Of a stretch of 33,303 nucleotides of DNA, positions 23,472-31,374 are shown one piece after another. A model generated the notes under the pieces. The model made no database searches, was not told where the DNA came from, and saw nothing but the letters and a program-made list of their open reading frames with translations. The translations under genes and the position numbers were made by a program. Within the stretch, counting starts at the first letter, position 1. Each line of letters begins with the position of its first letter. The DNA is from Eubacterium sp. (GTDB lineage Bacteria; Bacillota; Clostridia; Lachnospirales; Lachnospiraceae), in NCBI GenBank assembly GCA_017437905.1, contig JAFRWY010000011.1:1-33303 (forward strand), read 5' to 3'.

Positions 23472-24323
23472 ATGGATCAGAAGAACAGTATTTACACGTT
23501 GTCAAATGGCGTCCGGATCCCGGCAGTCGGTTTCGGAACCTGGCAGGCGCCGGAGGGTGATGTGGCCTATGCTTCGGTAAAGCATGCGATCAGCTGCGGT
23601 TACCGGCACATCGATACGGCACAGGGGTATGGAAATGAAGCGAGTGTGGGAAAGGCTGTCCGTGAAAGCGGGGTCCCCAGGGAGGAGCTTTTCATCACCA
23701 CGAAGCTGGTGAATGATAATCACAGTTACGATCTGGTCATGAGTTCCTTTGAAGAGTCCCTTCGGAAACTGGATACGGAGTATGTGGATCTTTTCCTGAT
23801 CCACTGGCCGAATCCGCTGCCCCTAAGGGATCGGTGGGAAGCGGCAAATGCGGAAAGCTGGAAGGCCATGGAGGAACTGTATGAGGCAGGAAAGATCCGT
23901 GCCCTGGGCATCAGCAATTTCCGTCAGCATCATATCGAGGCGCTTCTTAAGACCGCAAAGGTCCTGCCGGTTGTGAACCAGATCCGTCTCTGTCCGGGGG
24001 ATCCCCAGGAGGAACTGGTTGCTTACTGCAGGTCCCTGGATATCCTTCTGGAAGCATACAGTCCTCTGGGAACCGGAAAGATCTTTGAGGTTCCGGAGAT
24101 GAAGCAGCTGGCGGAGAAGTATCAGAAGAGTATCGCACAGATCTGTATCCGCTGGAGCCTTCAGATGGGCTTCCTTCCGCTGCCGAAGTCGGTAACGCCT
24201 GTCAGGATCGAAGAGAACCTGAAGGTGTTTGATTTCGAACTGGAGGAGGCGGATGTCCGTCTGATCGCGGACCTGAAGGGATGCGTCGGCTATTCCGGAG
24301 ACCCGGACAATATGCCCTTCTGA
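23472..24323 (+). CDS. Aldo/keto reductase
   Basis: The 283-residue protein is an NAD(P)H-dependent aldo/keto reductase of the AKR5 (2,5-diketo-gluconate reductase-like) type, a TIM barrel reducing carbonyls in the cytosol. Visible features: VGFGTWQAPEGD near the N-terminus; catalytic Asp-Tyr pair in GYRHIDTAQGYGNE (D44, Y49 by eye); Lys in TTKLVNDN (about 74); His in LFLIHWPNP (about 107). The cofactor site is LPKSVTPVRIEENL (about 236-249). ATG 23472 is fixed by GGAGGG 8 bases upstream; the open frame extends back to 23340 but that DNA is the terminator region. It is followed by the beta-helix gene after 68 bases, and these may form one unit. The natural substrate is not evident. Confidence 0.9.
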   Translation: MDQKNSIYTLSNGVRIPAVGFGTWQAPEGDVAYASVKHAISCGYRHIDTAQGYGNEASVGKAVRESGVPREELFITTKLVNDNHSYDLVMSSFEESLRKLDTEYVDLFLIHWPNPLPLRDRWEAANAESWKAMEELYEAGKIRALGISNFRQHHIEALLKTAKVLPVVNQIRLCPGDPQEELVAYCRSLDILLEAYSPLGTGKIFEVPEMKQLAEKYQKSIAQICIRWSLQMGFLPLPKSVTPVRIEENLKVFDFELEEADVRLIADLKGCVGYSGDPDNMPF

Positions 24324-24391
24324 TCCCGGAAAGCATAGGGGTAAAGGAAGAAACAGGCGGCGCCGGGCAGCGCCGGAGAAGGAGGATTGTT

Positions 24392-25396
24392 ATGAGCCTT
24401 GGATGTTATGATATTTCACTGGATGCGTTTCCCCGCCTTGCAGGCGAGGAAAGCGATGATGCGCGGATCGGGAGGGCAGTGGCGGCCTGCGAGCGGGGCG
24501 TGCTGTATATCCCCAAAGGGGTTTACCGGATCTGCAGTATGCTGGAGATAAGGAACTGCTGTTCCCTGCTCATGCATAAATCCGCCGTGCTGAAGGCGGA
24601 TGCGGAAATGCCTTTTGTTCTGTTCTATGATGCGGAAGCATCGTACCCGGATATCGTTGAGAAGGACGGACATATCGTTCCTTCGGAGGATCCGGATGCG
24701 GAGGACTGGAATCTCTTCGTGACCGGCGGTGTGATCGATGGTGCGGGACTTGCCAGCTGCATGTGTCTGAACAGTTTCAAGCATTTCACCATGCGGGATA
24801 CCTCTTTCCGGAACGGAAAGCGTTACGGACTCAGGATCGAGGAGGCGGGAAGCAGCTGGACCTACGAGCTGGTGGCACAGAACCTGTATCTCAAATGTAC
24901 CCTGCCGGGTCTTGCGGGAAATGCGGGGATCAGCAGCAACGGCGGAGACAGCCATTTTATCGACTGTATCGTTGTGGATTACACAAAGGGCTTCGAACTT
25001 TTAGGCGGCGGTTCCAACCGGCTGACCCGATGCCATGTATGGGGCGGTCCCATTCCTCCGCCGGAGGAGGGAGCGCTTCCGGAAATGCTGAAGGATTCCG
25101 TGAATTATGTCCTCAGCTCCTATGATGTGATCCTGACGGACTGCTATGCGGATACCGGAATGACCGGATATCTGGTGACGGAGAATGCAAGACTGATCGG
25201 ATGCAGTTATTTTAACAATTACACATACCTGATGGATGATGTGACGGTGATCGACCACCGCAGCGGAAGCCTGCTGGTGACGGACGGACTGTTCCGGAAG
25301 ACCAGTCCCCATGCCACGCTGTACCGGGGAGACGGGAAGGATGTGGGATGGAGGGATAATGTGCTGGACGGGGATTTCCCCGATGTACCGTTTTAA
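24392..25396 (+). CDS. Right-handed beta-helix (pectate-lyase-like) protein
   Basis: The 334-residue protein begins YDISLDAFPRLAGEESDDAR, then GVLYIPKGVYRI, the entry of the pectate_lyase_3 type of parallel beta-helix proteins (as in polygalacturonases and phage tail spikes). Coil-like repeats follow (FVTGGVIDGAGLASCMCLNS, then KHFTMRDTSFRNG; GLRIEEAGSS; NLYLKC; DSHFIDCIVVDY; GSNRLTRCHVWGG; ENARLIGCSYFNN). Catalytic Asp residues of GH28 (NTD, DD, GHG) were not identified, so enzymatic activity is uncertain; carbohydrate binding or lyase activity is possible. No signal peptide is visible, which is odd for an extracellular pectinase. AAGGAGG is 6 bases before ATG 24392; a longer frame from 24281 overlaps the reductase gene and is not used. 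A terminator follows at 25440. Confidence 0.7.
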   Translation: MSLGCYDISLDAFPRLAGEESDDARIGRAVAACERGVLYIPKGVYRICSMLEIRNCCSLLMHKSAVLKADAEMPFVLFYDAEASYPDIVEKDGHIVPSEDPDAEDWNLFVTGGVIDGAGLASCMCLNSFKHFTMRDTSFRNGKRYGLRIEEAGSSWTYELVAQNLYLKCTLPGLAGNAGISSNGGDSHFIDCIVVDYTKGFELLGGGSNRLTRCHVWGGPIPPPEEGALPEMLKDSVNYVLSSYDVILTDCYADTGMTGYLVTENARLIGCSYFNNYTYLMDDVTVIDHRSGSLLVTDGLFRKTSPHATLYRGDGKDVGWRDNVLDGDFPDVPF

Positions 25397-25439
25397 TGCG
25401 GCCGGATATGGTACCGATCCGTAAAATCCGGAATAGAAT

Positions 25440-25472
25440 GACTGCTCCTCATGTGCGGGGCAGTCATTTTTA
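25440..25472 (+). terminator. Intrinsic terminator
   Basis: GACTGCTCC (25440-25448) pairs with GGGGCAGTC (25457-25465, one T-G wobble) around an 8-base loop, followed by ATTTTTATG and a second T run. It separates the beta-helix gene from tyrS. Confidence 0.8.
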
Positions 25473-25502
25473 TGATTTTTCGAAAACTATACGAACTTGC
25501 TA

Positions 25503-25531
25503 TTCAAAAAGCGGAAAGAATATGTTACAAT
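25503..25531 (+). promoter_or_regulatory. Promoter of tyrS
   Basis: TTCAAA (25503-25508) and TACAAT (25526-25531) are 17 bases apart. The predicted leader is only about 34 bases, too short for a T-box riboswitch, and no T-box motif was seen. Confidence 0.5.
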
Positions 25532-25571
25532 CAACATTCGGAGAATTCTAAAGACAAGGAGTAACCTGACC

Positions 25572-26792
25572 ATGGGCGTATATGAGGAACTGATCGAGCG
25601 TGGACTGATCGCGCAGACTACGGATGAGGAAGAGATCCGCGAGCTGGTGAACAGCGGGAAGGCGGTATTCTATATCGGATTTGATCCGACGGCGGATTCC
25701 CTGCATGTGGGACATTTTATGGCGCTGTGTCTGATGAAGCGTCTGCAGATGGCCGGAAATAAGCCGATCGCGCTGGTTGGCGGCGGAACAGGTATGATCG
25801 GAGATCCCTCCGGCCGGACGGATATGCGGCTGATGATGACGAAGGAAACCATCGATCATAACTGTGAGTGTTTTAAGAAACAGATGAGCCGTTTCATCGA
25901 TTTTGGTGAGGGAAAGGCCATCATGGTGAATAATGCGGACTGGCTGCTGGATCTCAATTACGTTGAATTCATTCGGGATATCGGTTCCCAGTTCAGTGTC
26001 AATAAGATGCTGGCGGCAGAGTGCTACAAGCAGCGGCTGGAGCGGGGACTCAACTTCCTTGAGTTCAACTACATGCTGATGCAGAGTTATGATTTCTATA
26101 TGCTGTACCAGAAGTACGGCTGCAATATGCAGTTCGGCGGTGACGACCAGTGGTCCAACATGCTGGGCGGTACCGAACTGATCCGGAAGAAGCTGGGCAA
26201 GGATGCCTATGCCATGACCATCACGCTGCTTCTCAATTCCGAGGGCAAGATGATGGGCAAGACCGCAAAGGGTGCGGTATGGCTGGATGCGGAGAAGACC
26301 TCGCCCTTCGAGTTCTATCAGTACTGGAGAAATGTGTCCGACGATGATGTCATCAAGTGCATCAAGCTGCTGACCTTCCTTCCCATGGAGCAGATCCGTG
26401 AGATGGAAACCTGGAAGGATGCGGAGCTGAACCGTGCGAAGGAGATCCTGGCCTTCGAACTTACCAACATGGTACACGGAGAAGAGGAAGCAAAGAAGGC
26501 GGAAGCCGGAGCAAAGGCATTCTTCGGCGGCGGAAGCGTGGAAGATATGCCGGAGGCGGAGATCACGGAAGCCGACTTTAAGGACGGTGTCATCGACGCC
26601 ATCCAGATCATGGTAGCCACCGGACTGGTGAAGACCCGGAGCGACGGACGGAGAGCCCTGGAGCAGGGAGGCGTCATCGTAAACGGCGAGAAGGTTACGG
26701 ATGTAAGACAGAGCTACACGAAGGACGTATTTGCAGAGGAATTCATCATCCAGAGAGGAAAGAAGAATTTCCGCAAAGTGGTTCTCAGGTAA
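25572..26792 (+). CDS. tyrS: Tyrosyl-tRNA synthetase
   Basis: The 406-residue class I synthetase charges tRNA-Tyr with tyrosine in the cytosol. The HIGH motif is HVGH (in [10 protein letters not shown], about residue 46) and the KMSKS loop reads GKMMGKT (about 228-234). The ATP-binding strand is [11 protein letters not shown], the tyrosine pocket includes [19 protein letters not shown] and [10 protein letters not shown], and the C-terminal S4-like RNA-binding domain contains [23 protein letters not shown] 25572 is preferred (AAGGAG 10 bases upstream, conserved [12 protein letters not shown] opening); the frame extends back to 25497 but that overlaps the promoter. Length and motifs are complete. 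It is followed after 45 bases by the pseudo-receiver gene, which may be cotranscribed. Confidence 0.95.
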   Translation: MGVYEELIERGLIAQTTDEEEIRELVNSGKAVFYIGFDPTADSLHVGHFMALCLMKRLQMAGNKPIALVGGGTGMIGDPSGRTDMRLMMTKETIDHNCECFKKQMSRFIDFGEGKAIMVNNADWLLDLNYVEFIRDIGSQFSVNKMLAAECYKQRLERGLNFLEFNYMLMQSYDFYMLYQKYGCNMQFGGDDQWSNMLGGTELIRKKLGKDAYAMTITLLLNSEGKMMGKTAKGAVWLDAEKTSPFEFYQYWRNVSDDDVIKCIKLLTFLPMEQIREMETWKDAELNRAKEILAFELTNMVHGEEEAKKAEAGAKAFFGGGSVEDMPEAEITEADFKDGVIDAIQIMVATGLVKTRSDGRRALEQGGVIVNGEKVTDVRQSYTKDVFAEEFIIQRGKKNFRKVVLR

Positions 26793-26837
26793 GCGGAACC
26801 GATCCATACACAGAAGAGGAAAGATGAGGACAGGAGA

Positions 26838-27995
26838 ATGCTCGAGAATCTGAAAGAAAGTGCGCTTAAGAAATTAAATCAGATCCGCGGGATCGAAGAG
26901 GAACCGGAGGAGGAACCGATTCCGGAGTTTAAACTGGACCAGAATATGGGCAAGTGCTACGTGCTTCTGATCGATAAGAAGGGAGAGGACCTGATCGAAC
27001 TGAAGCAGCTTTGCGACCGCCTGGGATGTATCACCACCGTATCCCACACGGGTATGGCGTGCATGGAGCGGGTGCTGAAGGATAAATACGACATTATCTG
27101 CATCGCCAAGGATCTTCCCCTGATGGACGGGGCACAGACCATGCGGAATATCCGTTCCACCAAGGAGAGCAAGTGCAGGGATGCGAAGATCTATGCGCTG
27201 GTTCCGCCGGAGGATAAAACACCGGAAGATGAACTGATCAAAGCAGGCTTTAAGGGCATGCTCCGTATGCCGGTGGATGAGGCGTTGTTCTGCAAGATCC
27301 TGATGGAGAATGTGTCTTCGAAGATGCTTCCGGAGGATCCTCGGCTGATCGCCCTGATCGAGGAGCGGGCCGCCGCGGCAAAGGCACTGCAGCCCTGTGG
27401 TGTATCCCTGTCCGAAGGTCTTAAGGCAAACGGCGGAGATATGAACGAACTGAAGATCCAGATGGGGAAATTCTGCGATCTTTATGAGGAGTACAGAGGC
27501 AAGCTGTCTCTCTACGTATTCGGAAATGATGTGGACGCCTATATGACAGGCGCCAGAGAGGTGCGCGAGGCGGCGAAGATGATCGGCGCCAGATACCTTG
27601 CGGATATCTTTGATGATCATGTTAATCTCAGCAAGGATGACAGCCTGGATGTGGCGGCAGCCACCTGGGGAAGAACCCTTCTTGCCTGGGAACGGGTCGT
27701 ATCCGGCGTTGCCATCTATCTCGGCCGGAGCATCGAACTTGTGGCAACGGTGACGGAGCGGATGAAGACGAACGGTATCCGGCTGCATTGGGCGGATATT
27801 CAGGCCATCGCGAAGGGGATCCTGGATCTTGTAAATGATTCGGAGATGGAGGATGCGGTAGCCAGCATGGACCGTCTCCTGACGTATGAAATGTCCGGCA
27901 CCTCCAGACTGAAGCTGGTGAAGGCCAGCCGTGCGCTGAACCGGGGAGATGTGGACGAAGCGCGGGAAGCGCTCAGCATTATATTATCGAACTAA
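26838..27995 (+). CDS. Pseudo-receiver protein with helical C-terminal domain
   Basis: The 385-residue protein has a short acidic N-terminus (GIEEEPEEEPIPEF), a CheY-like receiver (about residues 38-160) and a helical C-terminal region. In the receiver YVLLIDKKGED lacks the normal double Asp and YDIICIAKDLPLMDG has Ala90 at the phosphoacceptor position; Asp92 is offset by two. It can therefore not be phosphorylated in the usual way. The C-terminal domain (NELKIQMGKFCDLYEEYRGK, YMTGAREVREAAKMIGARYL, then SMDRLLTYEMSGTSRLKLVK) looks like four-helix Hpt or TPR-type helices but has no clear His. GAGGACAGGAGA precedes the ATG. It lies 45 bases after tyrS and ends at a hairpin terminator. Role unknown; protein-protein scaffolding is a reasonable guess. 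Confidence 0.68.
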   Translation: MLENLKESALKKLNQIRGIEEEPEEEPIPEFKLDQNMGKCYVLLIDKKGEDLIELKQLCDRLGCITTVSHTGMACMERVLKDKYDIICIAKDLPLMDGAQTMRNIRSTKESKCRDAKIYALVPPEDKTPEDELIKAGFKGMLRMPVDEALFCKILMENVSSKMLPEDPRLIALIEERAAAAKALQPCGVSLSEGLKANGGDMNELKIQMGKFCDLYEEYRGKLSLYVFGNDVDAYMTGAREVREAAKMIGARYLADIFDDHVNLSKDDSLDVAAATWGRTLLAWERVVSGVAIYLGRSIELVATVTERMKTNGIRLHWADIQAIAKGILDLVNDSEMEDAVASMDRLLTYEMSGTSRLKLVKASRALNRGDVDEAREALSIILSN

Positions 27996-28003
27996 ATGGG
28001 AAC

Positions 28004-28030
28004 AAGGCCTCCGCGTGGCGGAGGCCTTCC
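28004..28030. terminator. Hairpin terminator between convergent genes
   Basis: AAGGCCTCCGC (28004-28014) and its perfect complement (28018-28028) enclose a 3-base GTG loop. The T-tract is only two T on the plus side and TTGTT on the minus side, so it is a strong stem with a weak tail; it lies between convergent genes. Confidence 0.65.
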
Positions 28031-28034
28031 CGGG

Positions 28035-28535
28035 TTAAAGACCTTTCGTTTCCTCCGGGTTTCCGTAGGGAGCTCCGGGTTCTGCAACGATCTCGTGAGG
28101 CTCGCTGAGCAGAAAATCCAGCGCGTCCAGATCCGTGTTGGGACGGATCAGGGTCGGTGTCTTACGGGACCGTTTCTTCGGCGGGAGGGTCTGCAGGGTT
28201 CCGTCCCCGGAACCGGCTTCGGCCTCGGCCTGCCCTTTCTTCGCCTGCTTTCCGGCCTTTTCGGTCTGCATCCTCCGGCGCTGTTCCGAGCGGAACCGGC
28301 GGAGCTCGGTCTGAAGCTCGGTGGGCAGAGATTTGTAGATATACTCCGTCAGATTGATGTCGAAGACATAGGACAGCACCGCCAGCTGCTCGGGCCTCGG
28401 GTGAGCGCGGCCGGTCTCCAGGTTGCTGTAGCTCTGGCGGCTGGTATGGAGTATGGTTGCAAGCTCCTTCTGGAGCAGGGCGCGGGATGTTCTCAGACTT
28501 CGGAACAGATCACCCCAGAAAATGGTTGGATACAT
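28035..28535 (-). CDS. XRE-family HTH transcriptional regulator
   Basis: The 166-residue protein has an N-terminal XRE/Cro helix-turn-helix (residues about 8-60: DLFRSLRTSRALLQKELATI, HTSRQSYSNLETGRAHPRPEQL with the typical Ser-Asn-LExG-R-xPxP pattern), a short helix (LSYVFDINLTEYIYKSL), and then a charged, low-complexity tail (RRFRSEQRRRMQTEKAGKQAKK) rich in Arg, Lys, Ala and Gly. ATG 28535 is set by AAGGAGG 6 bases upstream (on the minus strand); an in-frame ATG 10 codons earlier overlaps the ribosome binding site. The imperfect inverted repeat GGAACAGGAAA/TTTCCCGTTCC at 28592-28620 lies over its own promoter region and is a likely operator for autoregulation. It is divergent from thyA. Confidence 0.82.
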   Translation of the reverse strand: MYPTIFWGDLFRSLRTSRALLQKELATILHTSRQSYSNLETGRAHPRPEQLAVLSYVFDINLTEYIYKSLPTELQTELRRFRSEQRRRMQTEKAGKQAKKGQAEAEAGSGDGTLQTLPPKKRSRKTPTLIRPNTDLDALDFLLSEPHEIVAEPGAPYGNPEETKGL

Positions 28536-28591
28536 GATTACCTCCTTTTGAATCGGTTTTTGCAACGGTTACAGTGACTATGATAGTATAT

Positions 28592-28620
28592 GGAACAGGA
28601 AAGAGATCATTTCCCGTTCC
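28592..28620. promoter_or_regulatory. Inverted repeat, probable XRE operator
   Basis: GGAACAGGAAA (28592-28602) and TTTCCCGTTCC (28610-28620) match as an inverted repeat with one mismatch in 11, separated by GAGATCA. A minus-strand TATACT -10 candidate lies at 28590-28585, directly beside it. The two 11-base arms and the dimer-sized spacing fit a dimeric helix-turn-helix repressor. Confidence 0.55.
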
Positions 28621-28648
28621 AATGATATAAAAATGCGTCTCAATCACC

Positions 28649-28665
28649 GGATCCGGGCCGGATCC
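28649..28665. repeat. 17-base perfect palindrome
   Basis: GGATCCGG (28649-28656), a central G, and CCGGATCC (28658-28665) form a perfect palindrome in the leader region before thyA. It may be a second operator or a hairpin in the thyA leader; chance is possible in GC-rich DNA. Confidence 0.4.
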
Positions 28666-28739
28666 TGCGGGGAGTGCACGGTTCGAACGCGAAAAAGCCC
28701 GCTCGGACCGGGGGTGGGACAGAAAGGCAGGAGATTTTT

Positions 28740-29570
28740 ATGAGTAAAGCGGATACGTTATTCATCAATATGTGCCGTGAGATCATTGATCATGGCTATA
28801 GCACGGAGGGGGAGAAGGTCCGTCCGAAATGGGAGGACGGCTCCTATGCCTACACCATCAAGCGTTTCGGTGTGGTGAACCGCTATGACCTGGCGGAGGA
28901 ATTTCCGGCCATCACCCTCCGGAAGACCTATATCAAATCAGCCATCGACGAAGTGCTCTGGATCTGGCAGAAGAAGTCCAACAATGTCCATGACCTGAAG
29001 AGCCATATCTGGGATGAATGGGCGGACGAGACCGGCTCCATCGGTAAGGCCTACGGCTATCAGATGGGTGTGAAGCACCATTACAGGGAAGGGGATTTCG
29101 ATCAGGTGGACCGGGTGCTCTTTGATCTGAAGGCGAATCCCTACAGCCGCCGGATCATGACAAATATGTATGTGCATCAGGATCTTTCGGAAATGCATCT
29201 CTATCCCTGTGCCTACAGCATGACCTTCAATGTGACCGGGGACAGGCTGAACGCGGTGCTGAACCAGCGGTCCCAGGACGTGCTGGCAGCCAATAACTGG
29301 AATGTGGTGCAGTACAGTGCACTGCTGATGATGATCGCACAGGTGACCGGTTTCAAGCCGGGAGAACTGGTTCATGTGATCGCGGATGCGCATATCTACG
29401 ACCGGCATATCCCCATTGTGGAGGAACTGATACAGCGCCCCACATTTCCGGCTCCGAAGGTGACCCTGAACCCGGATGTGAAGGATTTCTATCAGTTTAC
29501 GCCGGATGATTTTGTCGTGGAGAATTACGAGACAGGGCCTCAGGTGAAGAATATTCCGATCGCAGTATAG
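28740..29570 (+). CDS. thyA: Thymidylate synthase
   Basis: The 276-residue folate-dependent enzyme converts dUMP to dTMP with methylene-tetrahydrofolate. The catalytic Cys is in HLYPCAYSMTF (about residue 158), the dUMP-phosphate Arg/Ser block is NQRSQDVLAANNWNVVQYSA (about 178-197), and HVIADAHIYDRH (about 217-228) carries the nucleotide-binding His/Tyr. RSQD and the closing IPIAV are as in the family. ATG 28740 is fixed by GGAG 7 bases upstream; a longer frame to 28674 is not needed. It is followed after 53 bases by the dihydrofolate reductase gene, which recycles its dihydrofolate product, a common operon arrangement. Confidence 0.95.
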   Translation: MSKADTLFINMCREIIDHGYSTEGEKVRPKWEDGSYAYTIKRFGVVNRYDLAEEFPAITLRKTYIKSAIDEVLWIWQKKSNNVHDLKSHIWDEWADETGSIGKAYGYQMGVKHHYREGDFDQVDRVLFDLKANPYSRRIMTNMYVHQDLSEMHLYPCAYSMTFNVTGDRLNAVLNQRSQDVLAANNWNVVQYSALLMMIAQVTGFKPGELVHVIADAHIYDRHIPIVEELIQRPTFPAPKVTLNPDVKDFYQFTPDDFVVENYETGPQVKNIPIAV

Positions 29571-29623
29571 CAGCCGGGGTGTGCATTTTCCGTATCGGGT
29601 TTTGATGAAAAGGAGAGAAGACT

Positions 29624-30148
29624 ATGATCGCAATCGCAGCAGTAGATCAGAACTGGGGTATCGGTCTGAAGGACCAGCTCCTGGTGAGGATTCCCAGTGA
29701 CATGAAGAAGTTCCGTCAGCATACCCTGAACCATGTGGTTGTCCTGGGCAGGAAGACCCTGGCCGGATTCCCGAACGGGATGCCCCTGGCCCAGAGGACG
29801 AATATCATTCTCAGCAGAAAGAAGGATTTCACGGTACGTGGCGGTGTCGTGGTACATGATCAGGAGGAACTTTTCCGCGAACTGGCAAAATATGACAGTG
29901 ACGAGATCTATGTGATCGGCGGCGGCAGCATTTACAATATGCTGATCCCTTACTGCGACAGGGCCATCATTACGAAGATCGACTACACCTACGAAGCGGA
30001 TACCTTCTTCCCGAATCTGGAGAAGCTTCCCACCTGGGAACTGGCGGAGGAAGGGGAGGAAGAAACCTGTTTCTCCATCGAATACAGGTACCAGACTTAT
30101 GTAAACCGAGAGCCTCTTCCCTTTCCCGAAAGTGGCGACAATTCATAA
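29624..30148 (+). CDS. folA: Dihydrofolate reductase
   Basis: The 174-residue enzyme reduces dihydrofolate with NADPH and completes the thymidylate cycle with the upstream thyA. MIAIAAVDQNWGIGLKDQLL opens the fold (the M20-type loop with W-G-I-G), IPSDMKKFRQHT carries the conserved acidic residue (Asp26 by eye), VVLGRKTLAGFP is the NADPH loop, TNIILSRKKDF and YVIGGGSIYNMLIP complete the nucleotide-binding strand and helix. KIDYTYEADTFFP is the usual closing region. AAAAGGAGAG lies before ATG 29624. It is probably cotranscribed with thyA. The symbol dfrA would be equally acceptable. Confidence 0.93.
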   Translation: MIAIAAVDQNWGIGLKDQLLVRIPSDMKKFRQHTLNHVVVLGRKTLAGFPNGMPLAQRTNIILSRKKDFTVRGGVVVHDQEELFRELAKYDSDEIYVIGGGSIYNMLIPYCDRAIITKIDYTYEADTFFPNLEKLPTWELAEEGEEETCFSIEYRYQTYVNREPLPFPESGDNS

Positions 30149-30177
30149 AGAAAACTGTTTCACTTGCCTGTGAAATA

Positions 30178-30186
30178 TGATATAAT
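30178..30186 (+). promoter_or_regulatory. Extended -10 promoter of the YbjQ-type gene
   Basis: TGATATAAT (30178-30186) is a perfect TGn extended -10; TTTCAC (30158-30163) is a weak -35 at 17 bases. Predicted initiation near 30192 lies at the base of a hairpin (CCGTGTAC 30191-30198 with GTGCACGG 30205-30212) and a second hairpin follows (30220-30240). The structured 68-base leader could protect the 5' end. Confidence 0.55.
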
Positions 30187-30258
30187 CTGACCGTGTACGT
30201 GTAAGTGCACGGGAGAATACCGGGGGCAGTGCGTTCCCGGATATGGGAGGAGTATGGA

Positions 30259-31350
30259 ATGTCTGACATGTTACTTACGACGGGGACCGGATTTGAAGGC
30301 TACGAGGTAGAAGAGTATCTGGGGATCGTTACCGGAGAGGCAATCCTGGGAACGAATTTCATTAAGGGAATCGCAGCCAGTGTGACCGACGCATCCGAGC
30401 AGGATATGGCGAAGGTGGAAAAGGCAAGAGAGGATGCAGAGAAGCAGCTCTTCAAGGCGGCGAAGAAGAAAAAGGCGAACGCCATCCTCGGCGTTCAAGC
30501 CATTTATACGAACCTGGAGGGCGGTTCCTTCGGAGCAGTGATCTACGGTACGGCCGTACGGATCCGCGAACTTCCGAAGCCGGAGGAGAAGATCTGCAAG
30601 GAACTGGTAGTCATGAACTACTACGCACGTCTGGTGCCGCGTCCGGTGAAGGTTATTCTGGAAGGCTCGAAGGACAACATCAACATGAAGGTGCTGTTCT
30701 TCAATTACAATAAAGAGGATATCCTGGCTGTCCGCGCCAGTGTGGAGCTGACCAATGTCTATGACGAACGGCTCGTGATCAAGGACGTGGACTTCACGTT
30801 TGATAAGGGAAATGTGTCCCAGATCGAGTCCGGCTTCGTACCGGCGCAGATCTCCGAGAATGACGTGAGACTGCTGAAGGAGGCAAAGGTGATCGTCAGC
30901 AAGTATGCAACGCCGAGAGACGTATTTGCATGCAATGATACGCCGATCGCGGTCACCATGTCCGCACGCCGTCTGGAGTCCCTGAAGCAAAAGAGAGGTA
31001 TCGATGCGGTTGAGAAATATCAGACCGACGGTATGATCTGGACCTGCAACTGCGGACATGTGAACGAGGCGGGAACGGACGAGTGTCTTGTCTGCGGCAG
31101 AAAGCAGGAGGATATCAAGGTTACCACAGCCTTCAATTATGAAGAGATGATCGAGAAGATGCGTGAGAAGGAATACGTCATGGAGATCAAGGACGTATTG
31201 ATGGATTACATTAAGTCCATCGAGCCGAAGTATCGTCTGCAGCTTCTTGAGATCATGGAGTCCGGTCTTCAGTATGAGAAGACCCGCGGCAACATGAAGG
31301 ATACAGTGATCGAGAAGGTTGAAAAGGTCTTTGAAGAGGAAGATCATTAA
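30259..31350 (+). CDS. YbjQ/UPF0145-type domain fused to a zinc-ribbon protein
   Basis: The 363-residue protein begins MLLTTGTGFEGYEVEEYLGI, then VTGEAILGTNFIKGIAASVTD, a good match to the start of YbjQ/UPF0145 (pentameric, putative heavy-metal-binding) proteins, here residues about 3-100 (ANAILGVQAIYTN, FGAVIYGTAVRI). A middle domain of unknown type follows (about 120-240; VKVILEGSKDNINMKVLFFN). A zinc ribbon is then present: WTCNCGHVNEAGTDECLVCG (about 275-294), four Cys in two CxC/CxxC pairs. The C-terminus is helical and charged. GGAGG is 9 bases before ATG 30259; upstream in-frame ATG 30205 lies in the leader. It is followed after 24 bases by the TPR-like gene at 31375, so the two may be a unit. 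Function unknown. Confidence 0.75.
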   Translation: MSDMLLTTGTGFEGYEVEEYLGIVTGEAILGTNFIKGIAASVTDASEQDMAKVEKAREDAEKQLFKAAKKKKANAILGVQAIYTNLEGGSFGAVIYGTAVRIRELPKPEEKICKELVVMNYYARLVPRPVKVILEGSKDNINMKVLFFNYNKEDILAVRASVELTNVYDERLVIKDVDFTFDKGNVSQIESGFVPAQISENDVRLLKEAKVIVSKYATPRDVFACNDTPIAVTMSARRLESLKQKRGIDAVEKYQTDGMIWTCNCGHVNEAGTDECLVCGRKQEDIKVTTAFNYEEMIEKMREKEYVMEIKDVLMDYIKSIEPKYRLQLLEIMESGLQYEKTRGNMKDTVIEKVEKVFEEEDH

Positions 31351-31374
31351 AGACAGGATTTGAGGTGAACGAAC

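Noticed and set aside
25472-25571. T-box riboswitch before tyrS
   Set aside because: The leader after the promoter is only about 34 bases and contains no T-box or specifier stem.
25548-26807. 419-codon minus-strand open frame opposite tyrS
   Set aside because: Fully antisense to a complete, conserved tyrS; amino acid composition is atypical (many His/Leu/Gln) and there is no start signal.
30271-31347. 358-codon minus-strand open frame opposite the YbjQ-type gene
   Set aside because: Antisense shadow; the plus strand has motifs, promoter and ribosome binding site.
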